Assembly (NCBI GenBank): GCA_021646465.1
Contig: SOET01000039.1
Coordinates: 1 to 40,984 of the forward strand
DNA: 40,984 nt
Reading direction: 5' to 3'
From: Candidatus Kuenenia hertensis
GTDB taxonomy: Bacteria; Planctomycetota; Brocadiia; Brocadiales; Brocadiaceae
Positions 9,059 through 17,271 of the stretch are shown here, piece by piece; the first letter of the stretch is position 1; each line of letters begins with the position of its first letter. Under the pieces are notes generated by a model. That model was not told the origin of the DNA and ran no database searches. It was given only the letters and a program-made list of their open reading frames with translations. A program made the position numbers and the translations under genes.

Positions 9059-9087
9059 TTGCATATGTGTTGCATTTGTGAGACAAT
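9059..9087 (+). promoter_or_regulatory. putative autoregulated promoter of the relB/yafQ-type operon
   Basis: Two adjacent 11-bp direct repeats (9059-9069 and 9070-9080, 10 of 11 identical, core TTGCAT) sit directly upstream of the antitoxin. The first TTGCAT with GACAAT (9082-9087), 17 nt apart, would make a -35/-10 pair. Transcription would then start at or next to the ATG at 9094, which has no Shine-Dalgarno sequence. The repeats could be an antitoxin operator. Confidence 0.4.
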
Positions 9088-9093
9088 TTTACC

Positions 9094-9354
9094 ATGAGTA
9101 AATCAGCAACTGTTCATGCAAGAATAGAGCCCGAAACGAAAAAGAAGGCCGAAGGCGTTCTGAAAAAATTAGGAATAAGCCCCACAGAAGCAATCCGCAT
9201 TTTTTATAAGCAAATTTGCCTTCGTGGCGGTCTCCCCTTTCCCGTTCTAATCCCTAATGAGACGACTAAAAAAACCCTGGAAAAAAGTAGCCGGGGCGAA
9301 GATATTCAATCCTTTAACTCTCTCGAAGAAATGTTTGATAGTTGGGAGAAATGA
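9094..9354 (+). CDS. RelB/DinJ-family antitoxin
   Basis: An 86-residue ribbon-helix-helix antitoxin. The N-terminal strand-helix-helix (TVHARIEPETKKKAEGVLKK, then GISPTEAIRIFYKQI) is the DinJ DNA-binding and dimerisation domain. The tail (SFNSLEEMFDSWEK) is the usual toxin-neutralising segment. It overlaps the toxin start as ATGA at 9351-9354, the usual coupling in these operons. The upstream repeats suggest autorepression. The antitoxin frame is intact although the partner toxin is split. Confidence 0.9.
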   Translation: MSKSATVHARIEPETKKKAEGVLKKLGISPTEAIRIFYKQICLRGGLPFPVLIPNETTKKTLEKSSRGEDIQSFNSLEEMFDSWEK

Positions 9355-9619
9355 AAAAACTATCCCAATCTCATCAATTCTTAAAAGATGTTAAAAGAAT
9401 GAGAAAACGGGGCAAAGATATTAAAAAGTTGCAATCCATTGTGACCAAACTTGCCAATAACGAAACACTCCTCCCAAACACCATGATCACCCTTTGATAG
9501 GCGAGTGGAATACCTATCGAGATTGCCATATTGAACCAGATTGGATTCTCATCTATTACACCGATGAAAATAGACTACGTTTGGAACGTACTGGCAGCCA
9601 TAGCGACCTGTTTGAATGA
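9351..9619 (+). pseudogene. YafQ-type mRNA interferase, split by a -1 frame change
   Basis: The first frame (ATG 9351, overlapping the antitoxin stop) encodes a typical YafQ N-terminus and stops at TGA after about 48 codons. The rest of the toxin continues intact in the -1 frame from about 9479 to the TGA at 9617-9619. That part has the expected YafQ catalytic residues in order: His in DHPLIGEW, His/Asp/Trp in CHIEPDW, and His/Phe in GSHSDLF. Joined, the product is about 89 residues, normal for the family. The switch lies exactly at C_CCA_AAC (9473-9479), a heptamer of the X_XXY_YYZ type in the right register. A deleted A (from CCAAAACAC), a sequencing error, or programmed -1 frameshifting could each explain it. 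Confidence 0.8.
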
Positions 9620-9669
9620 TATCCTGCTTACAACAAATGGATATAATTCCAATGATAATAAAGCCTTAT

Positions 9670-11130
9670 TTACGGTGGATTATTTTTTCTATGAGTGTGA
9701 AAGGTTAACTTAAGCACTTTTTTTGTACCGGGAGTAATCTTGACGCTGTCATCCAGGCAAACTCCAACAGCCCATATCGGTTGATTGTTCATGGAAACTA
9801 TAGGAATGTGGTTGCGTTTTCTCCAGGGTATTTTTTTATCGATGAAAAGCTTTTTCAATTTCTTATGACCATGAGTACCTAATGGAGAAATGGTGTCTCC
9901 GTTTCTTCGATTCCTAATGATTACAGGAGTTTTAATGCATTCAAAATCCAGCAACTCTTCGTAGTTTGTTTTCGAGGATTTAAATTTTTCGAGTGATATA
10001 TCACTCCTTTCCAAAAGTTCTGCGGTTAAACTTCCAATATCTCCGATCTGTGTCATCCCGGGTATTTTGACGAAAATCTCCGGTAATTCTCTAAATGTTT
10101 TTTGAAAAAGTTCTTTTTCTAAAAATAGTTTTCCCTGTTCATGCCATAAGGTGATTTTCCCCGGTAATTGAAACCTCCAGTTCTTCCCTTTTTTCGCTAG
10201 TCCTTCGAGTATCATGGAATAATGTCCATAATTTAAGGCTTTTAAAGGAATATCCATTGTGTGCAACAGTTTTCGAAGGAGTAAATACTGTAAAATTTTT
10301 GGTTGTTTTAAGAGAAAATCAGTATCAAGAATATGTGTACGATCTGATTTGTAAATGGTCGCATTTTCAAATGCTGTTTTGCATTCTGCAAAAAGATGTT
10401 CATTGTTTATATTGAGGATTTGGGATAGTTGAGAAAGGGCATTTTTTATATTAGGGTTATATTTATTTTCCAATAAAGGAATGAGTTCAAGACGTATTTT
10501 ATTCCGTGTGTAATCCTTTTCGTAATTAGAAGCATCGATCCGGTATTTTGTATGGTCTTTTTTGAGATATTCAAGAATTTCACTTTTCCAGGCAAATAAG
10601 AGCGGACGAATGATGAATACTGACGTGTGGTGCGATAACGGTCGTTTAATGGGTATCCCGCCAAGGCCAAGGACACCGGTGCCCCTGATTATTCTGTGGA
10701 GTAAGGTTTCTGCATTGTCGTCCGCGGTATGCCCGGTTGCTATATGAGAAACATTGTAACTCTGCGATGCCTCCAAATAAAATTTATACCTTTCTTTTCG
10801 TGCGGTTTCTTCCAGAGAAAGTTTGGTTTCTGAGGCAATTTTTCTTATGTTTACCCTTTTTGAGATAAAGGGAAGTGAAAGTTCTTTTGATAGATTTTGA
10901 ACGAATTGTGCGTCTTCTTCAGAAAAATCGCCCCGGAGCTGATGGTTAAGGTGTGCCACATAGAGCCGCAGACGGAGATTTTCTTCGGAATTAAGAGCAC
11001 AAAGTGTTTTCAAGAGTGCAACGGAGTCAGGTCCCCCGGAAACGCCTACAATGATTGAATCATTTGGCTGAATGAGTTGGTATTTATTAATAACTGCGAG
11101 TGTTTTTTTGACAAATGGGTGCAATTTCAT
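9670..11130 (-). CDS. tilS: tRNA(Ile)-lysidine synthase
   Basis: Uses ATP and lysine to convert C34 of the CAU-anticodon tRNA-Ile to lysidine, so that AUA is read as Ile. It is 486 residues with the N-type ATP pyrophosphatase domain (VGVSGGPDSVALL near residue 30; HLNHQLRG; GHTADDNAETLLHRIIRGTG), a linker, and a C-terminal TilS domain with RNRRNGDTISPLGTHGHKKLKKLFIDKKIP. All expected parts are present. It is divergent from the DUF192 gene and convergent with the toxin remnant. The 50 bp between 9620 and 9669 hold no gene. Confidence 0.96.
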   Translation of the reverse strand: MKLHPFVKKTLAVINKYQLIQPNDSIIVGVSGGPDSVALLKTLCALNSEENLRLRLYVAHLNHQLRGDFSEEDAQFVQNLSKELSLPFISKRVNIRKIASETKLSLEETARKERYKFYLEASQSYNVSHIATGHTADDNAETLLHRIIRGTGVLGLGGIPIKRPLSHHTSVFIIRPLLFAWKSEILEYLKKDHTKYRIDASNYEKDYTRNKIRLELIPLLENKYNPNIKNALSQLSQILNINNEHLFAECKTAFENATIYKSDRTHILDTDFLLKQPKILQYLLLRKLLHTMDIPLKALNYGHYSMILEGLAKKGKNWRFQLPGKITLWHEQGKLFLEKELFQKTFRELPEIFVKIPGMTQIGDIGSLTAELLERSDISLEKFKSSKTNYEELLDFECIKTPVIIRNRRNGDTISPLGTHGHKKLKKLFIDKKIPWRKRNHIPIVSMNNQPIWAVGVCLDDSVKITPGTKKVLKLTFHTHRKNNPP

Positions 11131-11273
11131 ATTGATTAAGACTATATCTTTATCCTGAGCAAATCAAGTAGAGAAATGGATTGACTTTGGCAGTGAGGTT
11201 CGTAAAATATTCATATATAATGAAATCGCTGATTATTATGATAGGCCTGGTAGGAGATAATAAAATAAATAGA

Positions 11274-11750
11274 ATGTTAAAATACTTTTTTCTTGCTGTA
11301 CTTTCTGTTTGTATAGTATACAATTACCCGAAAATCAGGTGTTACGGCAGTCCTGAGAAAAAAATAGAGCAGATGACTGTTTCCGGAATAGATATTGAGG
11401 TCGAGCTGGCGGTTACCCATGAAGAGCATATGAAAGGGTTAATGTATCGTGATAGATTGGAAGATAACAAAGGAATGTTCTTTGTTTTTCCCGAGGAGAA
11501 AAACCTTTCCTTTTGGATGAAAAATACCTATGTACCGCTTTCTGTTGCTTTTATCAATGCAGAAGGAAGGATTACTCAAATAGAAACGATGAAACCGCAG
11601 AGCCTCGATCTCCATGAGTCACGGGAAAAGGTGCGTTATGCCCTGGAAATGAAATCGAATTGGTTTGAAATTCATAATGTACGGGAGGGGGATGTGGTAA
11701 GAATGCCGCGCATTATAGCAAATGATGAATCCGGTGACAGTAAAAACTGA
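11274..11750 (+). CDS. exported DUF192 family protein
   Basis: The C-terminal domain of about 110 residues is DUF192, recognisable from HMKGLMYRDRL, GMFFVFPEEKNLSFWMKNTYVPLSVAFI and ALEMKSNWFEIHNV. The function is unknown; members are usually secreted or periplasmic. I chose the ATG at 11274 because it gives a classical signal peptide (MLKYFFLAVLSVCIVYN). Starts at 11181, 11220 or 11238 are in frame but place 12-31 residues before the hydrophobic core. None has a convincing ribosome-binding site; an AGGAG at 11252 is 17 nt from the chosen ATG. The SUMF1-like gene starts 16 bp downstream. Confidence 0.78.
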   Translation: MLKYFFLAVLSVCIVYNYPKIRCYGSPEKKIEQMTVSGIDIEVELAVTHEEHMKGLMYRDRLEDNKGMFFVFPEEKNLSFWMKNTYVPLSVAFINAEGRITQIETMKPQSLDLHESREKVRYALEMKSNWFEIHNVREGDVVRMPRIIANDESGDSKN

Positions 11751-11766
11751 AAACTGAAATATTTTT

Positions 11767-12420
11767 ATGGAAAGTATGCATATGACACAACAAAGTATTA
11801 TTAACGAAAAAGATGGTTCTGAGATGGTGTATGTAGCCCCCGGTAATTTTATTATGGGGGAAGATAAGAAGGTTGTGTTTGTAGATGCTTTTTATATTGA
11901 TAAATTTCCAATAACAAATTCTCAATACAAGAAGTTTATTGATGAAACGGGCGCCAAGCTCCCCTTTTTTTGGAATAACGAACGATTTAACAAGCCATTG
12001 CAGCCGGTGGTGGGGGTGAGCTGGAGTGAGGCTGTTGCATATGCGAAATGGGCGGGGAAACGGCTTCCCAAAGAAAAGGAGTGGGGCAAAGCGGCGCGGG
12101 GCGTTGATGGAAGGGAATATCCATGGGGAAACATGCAGCCTGACCATACCATGGCTGTTTTTAATCTTGACCCAAATACCGGTATGCCTGCAGCGGTTGG
12201 AGATCGTAAGGAGGGAGCAAGTCCTTATGGTTGTTATGATATGGCAGGAAATGTTTGGGAATGGTGTGAAGATTGGTATGAAGAAGGAAAATACCGGGTA
12301 GTGAGGGGTGGTTCATGGTTGAATCATCATTATATTCTCAGGTGTGTGTATCGCAGTTGCAGTTACCCGGAAGGACGGGATAACAATGTAGGTTTTCGCT
12401 GCGTAAAAGATGTGGAATAA
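11767..12420 (+). CDS. formylglycine-generating enzyme (SUMF1)-like protein
   Basis: A 217-residue FGE-sulfatase domain protein: MVYVAPGNFIMG at the N-terminus, FYIDKFPITNSQYKKF, VVGVSWSEAVAYAKWAGKRLPKEKEW, EYPWGN, SPYGCYDMAGNVWEWCEDW, VVRGGSW and the terminal GFRCVK. True FGEs oxidise a sulfatase cysteine, but many short bacterial members, like this one, have other or unknown roles. No sulfatase gene is in the window. There is no signal peptide, so it is probably cytoplasmic. Downstream ATGs (codons 4 and 6) are alternative starts. Its stop codon directly abuts the convergent Minf_1886-like gene, with zero bases between. Confidence 0.88.
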   Translation: MESMHMTQQSIINEKDGSEMVYVAPGNFIMGEDKKVVFVDAFYIDKFPITNSQYKKFIDETGAKLPFFWNNERFNKPLQPVVGVSWSEAVAYAKWAGKRLPKEKEWGKAARGVDGREYPWGNMQPDHTMAVFNLDPNTGMPAAVGDRKEGASPYGCYDMAGNVWEWCEDWYEEGKYRVVRGGSWLNHHYILRCVYRSCSYPEGRDNNVGFRCVKDVE

Positions 12421-12858
12421 TTAACTTTTTTTAATTCCCAGGGCGCTTAATGACATCCGGATATCATAGTTGCCTTTAAACTCGTATTCATCTTCAAAAA
12501 CCTTTTTAAAGTTATAAATATTTTTAAAATCGTCTTTCGAGTCCGTTTCTGTCTTTCCCATCAACCCGCTTTCAACAAGGTTGAATACGATGTTTCCAAA
12601 ATCTATATCCTCTTTTATCCCCCATTGCTCAAATACGGTTAAGGTCATAAAACCGAATTGCTTTAATGCAAAACGTTTAATCCCTTCCATGAGTTCTTTT
12701 CCGGTTACGTGGCGGTCATAATCAGAGGTTTTATATTGGTTTTTACCAAGCATGTTTGTGGTGAATTCGAGCGCCTCGAATACAAATTGATAAGCAAGAG
12801 GAGAATAGCTAGGGTCGTTTTTGACTATTTCCTTTATTTTGCTCCAAGAGTTTTTCAT
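12421..12858 (-). CDS. Minf_1886-family conserved hypothetical protein
   Basis: A 145-residue cytoplasmic protein with YSPLAYQFVFEALEFT near the N-terminus, HVTGKELMEGIKRFALKQFG and VFEQWGIKEDIDFGNIVFNLVESGLM. This pattern matches a family I know as Minf_1886 from Planctomycetes and Verrucomicrobia; its function is unknown. The frame is open 28 codons further upstream, into metG. The ATG at 12858 was chosen because GGAG lies 8 nt before it; the ATG two codons earlier is only 2 nt from the same site. It lies 25 bp after metG, as the last gene of the PSP1-metG operon. Confidence 0.7.
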   Translation of the reverse strand: MKNSWSKIKEIVKNDPSYSPLAYQFVFEALEFTTNMLGKNQYKTSDYDRHVTGKELMEGIKRFALKQFGFMTLTVFEQWGIKEDIDFGNIVFNLVESGLMGKTETDSKDDFKNIYNFKKVFEDEYEFKGNYDIRMSLSALGIKKS

Positions 12859-12883
12859 ATTCATTTCTCCAAGAAAAAGTGTT

Positions 12884-14449
12884 TTATTGTTTTTTTGATG
12901 GAATGATTGTCTCTTTTCCGGGTATATCAGGCTCTTTTTCAATCCTTGGGAATAGGGGGTTTCCCTTTTTTACGATAATACCATTTTTTATAGACTGGTG
13001 ATATTCCAGGCAAGGGGATTCATTGTTTTCCAAAATACCAAGTTGTTTTTGTATTTCAATGCAGGTATCTGGCATAAAAGGGGAAATAAATATTGAAATA
13101 TCTTTGATTGCCTTTGCCAGCGAGCTGATGACGTTTTTAAGCTGAGGTCTGTCCTCACTTGTTTTTGCAAGCGTCCATGGTTTTTTTTGTTCAATAAATT
13201 TATTTGCGTTTCCTATAAATTCCCAGATAACTTCCAGTGCTTTGCTAAATTGAAGATTTTCCAGTTCGTGGTTTATTTTACTTTGGGTAAGTTGTGAAGC
13301 CTCTTTCAACTCATCATCTTCTTCCGAATATTCAGGTATCACCGCATCGAAATATTTTTCGATCATAGTGAGTGTTCGTTGTAACAAGTTGCCAAGATCA
13401 TTGCCAAGGTCTGAATTAATTCTGGTTATTAAAGCAGAATAAGAAAAATTGCCATCAAGCCCGAAAGGTACTTCCCTCAGAAGAAAATACCGGTAAGCAT
13501 CGGTGCCATAAAGTTGGATAATGTTCAATGGGTCTATTGCGTTTCCTAATGATTTAGAAATCTTTTGACCTTCAATCGTCCACCACCCATGGGTAAAGAT
13601 TTTCAGAGGCAATGCTATGTTGAGCGATAGAAGAATAGCAGGCCAGATTGCACCATGGAACCACAAGATTTCCTTTCCTATGATATGGACGTTTGCCGGC
13701 CAGTATTTCTGAAATAGCTCCATATCATCATCATAGCCAAGAGCGGTAATGTAGTTTAAAAGTGCGTCAATCCAGACGTAAATTGTGTGTGTAGTATCCA
13801 TGGGTACCTGAATTCCCCAGGTTACTGCCGACCGGCTTATACTGATATCTTCGATGTGAGAGGTTATTCTTTGAAGTATTTCATTTCTTCTTGATTCAGG
13901 CTGAACAAATTCAGGATGCTTATTGTAGTGTTCAATAAGCTGTGTTTGATATTTGGATAACTTAAAGAAGTAATTTTTCTCTTTTACTTTTTCTACACTG
14001 CGCTTACATTCCGGACACCGTCCTTCATCGAGTTGTGTTTCTGTCCAAAAAGTTTCACAGGGGACGCAGTATCTTCCCTCGTATTCTCCTGGATAGATGT
14101 CGCCGTTTTCGAATAACTTCCGGAATATATTCTTTACACGCCGAACGTGTCTTTCATCAGTGGTACGTATAAAGTCATCATTGGAAATGTTGAGATGTTT
14201 CCACAAGTCTTTAAACTTATCTACGACTGTATTGACAAAATCATGGGGGGTTTTGCTGCAGACTTCGGCTGCTTTTTGAATTTTTTGTCCATGTTCATCA
14301 GTGCCGGTTAAAAAGAATACGTCACATTGCTGCAACCTTCTGTATCTGGCTAAAACATCTGCTGCTATGGTGGTGTAAGAGTGGCCAATGTGCGGTATAT
14401 CATTTACGTAATAAATAGGAGTGGTAAGATAGAAAGACTGCTTACCCAT
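12884..14449 (-). CDS. metG: methionyl-tRNA synthetase, short form
   Basis: A class I aminoacyl-tRNA synthetase charging tRNA-Met. Seen: YYVNDIPHIGHSYT (HIGH signature), FLTGTDEHGQKI, a zinc knuckle with two Cys-X2-Cys pairs (CVPC and CPEC), W-rich ILWFHGAIWPA, and KISKSLGN (the KMSKS loop). At 521 residues it ends after the anticodon-binding helical domain and lacks the C-terminal EMAP/Arc1p-like tRNA-binding domain of the longer forms. Its ATG lies inside the end of the PSP1 gene (8-bp overlap) with AGAGG upstream, indicating translational coupling. The initiator tRNA gene is also in this window, but in a separate unit. Confidence 0.97.
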   Translation of the reverse strand: MGKQSFYLTTPIYYVNDIPHIGHSYTTIAADVLARYRRLQQCDVFFLTGTDEHGQKIQKAAEVCSKTPHDFVNTVVDKFKDLWKHLNISNDDFIRTTDERHVRRVKNIFRKLFENGDIYPGEYEGRYCVPCETFWTETQLDEGRCPECKRSVEKVKEKNYFFKLSKYQTQLIEHYNKHPEFVQPESRRNEILQRITSHIEDISISRSAVTWGIQVPMDTTHTIYVWIDALLNYITALGYDDDMELFQKYWPANVHIIGKEILWFHGAIWPAILLSLNIALPLKIFTHGWWTIEGQKISKSLGNAIDPLNIIQLYGTDAYRYFLLREVPFGLDGNFSYSALITRINSDLGNDLGNLLQRTLTMIEKYFDAVIPEYSEEDDELKEASQLTQSKINHELENLQFSKALEVIWEFIGNANKFIEQKKPWTLAKTSEDRPQLKNVISSLAKAIKDISIFISPFMPDTCIEIQKQLGILENNESPCLEYHQSIKNGIIVKKGNPLFPRIEKEPDIPGKETIIPSKKQ

Positions 14450-15320
14450 GGTTGCAATCCTCTTTGCAGGATTGATGGCAATCGCCTCTTTCTTTTTGCG
14501 TTTTTTGTGCAGGCTTATTTTGCACCCTGGAGATATCTTTAGTTGAAGCGGTAAACCGGCTTCCGTTTTCTAATTCAACGGTGACAAGTTGTTGCAAAAT
14601 ATCGTGGTTGATTATTTCTCCAATGCCTTTTGCAGTCTTCACAGAAGTCCCTTTTTTAGGAAGGCGTTGTTTTAGATCTTCATAAACGCGGTCTTCGTAA
14701 CGCAGGCAGCACATAAGCCGGCCGCATCTCCCCGATATTTTTGAGGGGTCCAGGGTGGCTTTTTGGTTTTTTGCCATCTTCATAGTAACCGGTTCTAAAT
14801 TTTTCAGGAAAGATCTGCAGCAAAGCTCCTGCCCGCAGTGTTCGTAATCCGCCAGGAGCCTTGCTTCATCACGTACGCCAATTTGTTTCATCTCTATTCG
14901 TGCCTGATATTCTTTTGCCAGGTCTTTTACCAATTCTCTGAAATCAACACGTCCATTGGCAAGAAAATAAAAGATGATTTTTTTACTCCCAAATAAATGC
15001 TCTACGTATGCAAGTTTCATGAGGAGCTTATGTTCTTTTATCTTCATCTGGCAAAATTTCGATTCGTTTGGAATGAATTCTGTATCTATTTTTTTTTGTT
15101 TTTCTTTATCCTCCGGGGTCGCTTTTCGTAAAACTTCGCCAAGATTTTCTACGGGAGCATCGTCTTCTATTTCTCTCACTTTGGCAACGACAGTGCCAAA
15201 TTCTATACCTCTGTTCGAGCGGATTATAACATCATCGCCCTTTTTTATAGAGTTCATTGGTGCAAAAAAATCAGCAGTATTTTTTAATACGCCGTACCGG
15301 ATGGTTAAAATTTGTTGCAT
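14442..15320 (-). CDS. PSP1 domain protein (RicT/YaaT-like)
   Basis: A 292-residue PSP1 protein. Known relative RicT (YaaT) of B. subtilis belongs to an iron-sulfur complex that controls RNase Y and mRNA processing. Seen: ILTIRYGVLKNT at the start, KKGDDVIIRSNRGIEFG, FYFLANGRVDFRELVKDLA, and two cysteine clusters (CGQELCC and CGRLMCCLRYED) that could bind Fe-S. A Lys/Gln-rich tail ends in several Cys and His residues. The start at 15320 (MQQILTIRYG) gives the usual family N-terminus; an in-frame start 17 codons earlier adds a hydrophobic stretch I consider untranslated. First gene of the PSP1-metG-Minf_1886 operon. Confidence 0.88.
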   Translation of the reverse strand: MQQILTIRYGVLKNTADFFAPMNSIKKGDDVIIRSNRGIEFGTVVAKVREIEDDAPVENLGEVLRKATPEDKEKQKKIDTEFIPNESKFCQMKIKEHKLLMKLAYVEHLFGSKKIIFYFLANGRVDFRELVKDLAKEYQARIEMKQIGVRDEARLLADYEHCGQELCCRSFLKNLEPVTMKMAKNQKATLDPSKISGRCGRLMCCLRYEDRVYEDLKQRLPKKGTSVKTAKGIGEIINHDILQQLVTVELENGSRFTASTKDISRVQNKPAQKTQKERGDCHQSCKEDCNHG

Positions 15321-15454
15321 GTAAAGTATTAAAGAAAGGTATAATTTAATAATAATAAAAACGAATGACAAGTGTGAATAGTAGCAATTGTGTTGATCAA
15401 TGTCAAGCGTTTACGCTTAATTTAATTTTATGTAATTACTTAATTACAACGTAC

Positions 15455-15484
15455 TTGCATTAATTATTTTAATTATGATATGAT
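15455..15484 (+). promoter_or_regulatory. candidate sigma-70 promoter for the secreted coiled-coil protein
   Basis: TTGCAT (15455-15460) and TATGAT (15479-15484) are 18 nt apart, about 50 bp before the ATG at 15535. The surrounding DNA is very AT-rich, so chance matches are possible. Confidence 0.45.
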
Positions 15485-15534
15485 TATCTGGGTAAAAAGA
15501 GAAAGTTTTATTAATTTTTTGAGAGGAAACACAG

Positions 15535-16092
15535 ATGAGAAGATTTTCTATTATTGTATTATTTATAATATTTTTTGTTATTATTGGCAAAAATTCATTT
15601 GCTCAGGACGTGTCAAATAAGTTGCAATTGCTGGAAATTGTTATTTCAAATCTGGTATCCCGGGTCGAATCGCTCGAAAAGCGCATTAATGTACTGGAAA
15701 AACATCTCACGGGAGTTACCGGGGAGACGCCATCTGATGTGAAATCGAAAAGAAGGATGGATGCAGAAGTTTATAGTGAGAATTTTATTCAACCTCCCGC
15801 TATGGAGGGATATGAGGATATTGGTAATGGATTTTTTGTCAAAAACGTACGTTTTAGCCCTTTCGGTGAAAACGTCTTATTTACAGGAGAAATCACGAAT
15901 AAATCCGGTAAAAATTACCGCTTTGCAAAGTTTAAAGTGAAAATTTATGATGATCGGGGCGCCTTTTTTAAAGAAGAAGAATTTACTATTCCAGATATTC
16001 CTAAAGATAGTACAAAATCTTTTGAATCGATGATCATCGGATTGCCGTCTGCTTTTATAAGTAAATATGAGATAAGTTTCGTAAATAAGTAA
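15535..16092 (+). CDS. secreted protein with coiled coil and C-terminal beta domain
   Basis: A 185-residue protein with a clear Sec signal peptide (hydrophobic residues about 5-18, probable cleavage after SFA, before QD). A heptad-like coiled coil (LLEIVISNLVSRVESLEKRI) and a charged linker follow. The last 90 residues (NVLFTGEITNKSGKNYRFAKFKVKIYD) resemble FxLYD-type beta-sandwich domains found in exported proteins. The function is unknown. AGAGG at 15522-15526 lies 8 nt before the ATG. It stands alone, divergent from the PSP1 operon, and is followed by a strong hairpin at 16234. Confidence 0.8.
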   Translation: MRRFSIIVLFIIFFVIIGKNSFAQDVSNKLQLLEIVISNLVSRVESLEKRINVLEKHLTGVTGETPSDVKSKRRMDAEVYSENFIQPPAMEGYEDIGNGFFVKNVRFSPFGENVLFTGEITNKSGKNYRFAKFKVKIYDDRGAFFKEEEFTIPDIPKDSTKSFESMIIGLPSAFISKYEISFVNK

Positions 16093-16233
16093 TAAGTTTA
16101 ATGTATGTTACGATTTATTTATTTTTCTGTATTGACATTGCATAAAGAACTGTTTAGAATTCTAAACGTTTTAAAAAAGAAACGTTTATTATTGCAAACA
16201 ACAATCTCTCACATCTCCCAACTGAGAGACCCC

Positions 16234-16269
16234 TATTCCTCCAACAATTTCTTAATTGTTGGAGGAATA
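16234..16269. repeat. perfect 16-bp inverted repeat with a 4-nt loop
   Basis: Left arm 16234-16249 and right arm 16254-16269 are exactly complementary, with loop TCTT. An A3T4 stretch follows, but there is no long T tract on the plus strand. It could terminate the upstream gene, in either direction, or be a small mobile hairpin element. A spurious 73-codon frame (16105-16326) crosses it. Otherwise 16093-16440 holds nothing I can support. Confidence 0.7.
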
Positions 16270-16441
16270 AATTTTGCATATTTTTGCACGATTTATTTTT
16301 CTTTGGCAGTTCCTGCAGAACGATAAATTAAAAATTCGTTTGAGGAAATAGCCAAATGCATATCATAATCTACGAATAAATAGTAAGTTACAGCTTTTCG
16401 TTTCATGTAACTGAAAGGGACGAAGTCCATCTGGCCAACGA

Positions 16442-16609
16442 GAATCAATAAAATCCTTCCAAAAAAGTTTAAAACTTAAAAATGATCTTCTTGTTAAAAG
16501 CGATCATTGCATTATTTGCGTTGCATATAATGAGACAAAAGATACAAAAAGTTTTTTCGTTGCGGCCGGATTAGTCATGCACTATAAAGAACTGCTTGAG
16601 TATGATTAG
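16442..16609 (+). pseudogene. decayed coding remnant of unknown family
   Basis: One frame is open from 16415 to a TAG at 16607-16609. From about 16480 it reads like real protein (DLLVKSDHCIICVAYNE, then FFVAAGLVMHYKELLEYD). There is no start codon with a ribosome-binding site. A short protein-like stretch in another frame lies just upstream (TERDEVHLANENQ, about 16410-16451). Most likely the frameshifted end of a lost gene. I do not recognise the family. Confidence 0.35.
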
Positions 16610-16780
16610 GAAAATTATATTAAAGCATGCAACTCCCACCAGGATATACCTCTATGGTTCACGGGCAACCGGAGATTCCGGTGAAACGAGTGATATTGAC
16701 ATAGCGCATAATGAACTGTCATGCCTATTCTGAAAGAGGCAAAAGAGGTAATTGATGCTATAAAGAAAGCGCGGGAATAG
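16602..16780 (+). pseudogene. broken MNT-type nucleotidyltransferase
   Basis: From the ATG at 16602 the frame reads IYLYGSRATGDSGETSDIDIA, the hallmark GS-X10-DxD motif of minimal nucleotidyltransferases, then runs into a TGA at 16731 after 43 codons. A second frame (16721-16780, PILKEAKEVIDAIKKARE) resembles the usual C-terminal helix of such proteins. The middle of the domain, including the third catalytic Asp, is missing. Downstream, 16781-16911 holds only degenerate sequence, including a short run resembling the CGCAAAGA-type repeat near 16789. Confidence 0.65.
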
Positions 16781-16911
16781 TTTATTGTAAAGGGCGCAAA
16801 AGACGCAGAGGAAACAGATATCTGTGTTTATGCTAATGAGGTGCCTGCGTAATTTTTTGTATTACTCTGTAACCTGCGCGTTTTAAGGTAAGCAGATCGG
16901 AAGATTTTCGA

Positions 16912-17271
16912 GTGGAAAAAACTGATGTATTAAATATTTTCCAGTTAAATTACCCTGAACGGTTTGGGCTAAGAGACATCATTGTCGAATTAACAAAAAA
17001 CTTTCCAACTATAAAAAAGGCAATCCTCTACGGCTCAAAGGCAAGAGGTAATTTTCTCGAGAATTCAGACATAGATTTACTCCTCATTACTGAAGGCAAT
17101 ATTTCGATGCAGTTGAAGTATCAGATATTCGATATTGTTTACAAGCATGAGTTGTTAAACGATATTGTTGTTTCAGTTATCCTGGTATCCGAAGCAGATT
17201 TTGAAAATAAATTGAATACACTTTTCATGAAAATAAGAAAAGAGGGAATAATTCTATGGTCGAGCGAATAG
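16912..17271 (+). CDS. MNT-domain nucleotidyltransferase, probable antitoxin of an MNT/HEPN pair
   Basis: A 119-residue minimal nucleotidyltransferase starting with GTG (GGAAG lies 8 nt upstream). The motif AILYGSKARGNFLENSDIDL matches GS-X10-DxD, which binds the nucleotide and metal. In studied MntA/HepT systems this protein AMPylates and silences the HEPN RNase. It overlaps the following HEPN gene by 16 bp, so translation is probably coupled. The C-terminal part (VVSVILVSEADFENKLNTLF) is typical of partners of UPF0332 HEPN proteins. Confidence 0.85.
   Translation: MEKTDVLNIFQLNYPERFGLRDIIVELTKNFPTIKKAILYGSKARGNFLENSDIDLLLITEGNISMQLKYQIFDIVYKHELLNDIVVSVILVSEADFENKLNTLFMKIRKEGIILWSSE

Noticed and set aside
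9531-9713. 60-codon open frame between the toxin and tilS.
   Set aside because: It overlaps the YafQ-like catalytic frame and the end of tilS on the other strand; no start signal.
16105-16326. 73-codon open frame after the secreted coiled-coil protein.
   Set aside because: It crosses a perfect 16-bp hairpin, has no ribosome-binding site and no recognisable protein pattern.
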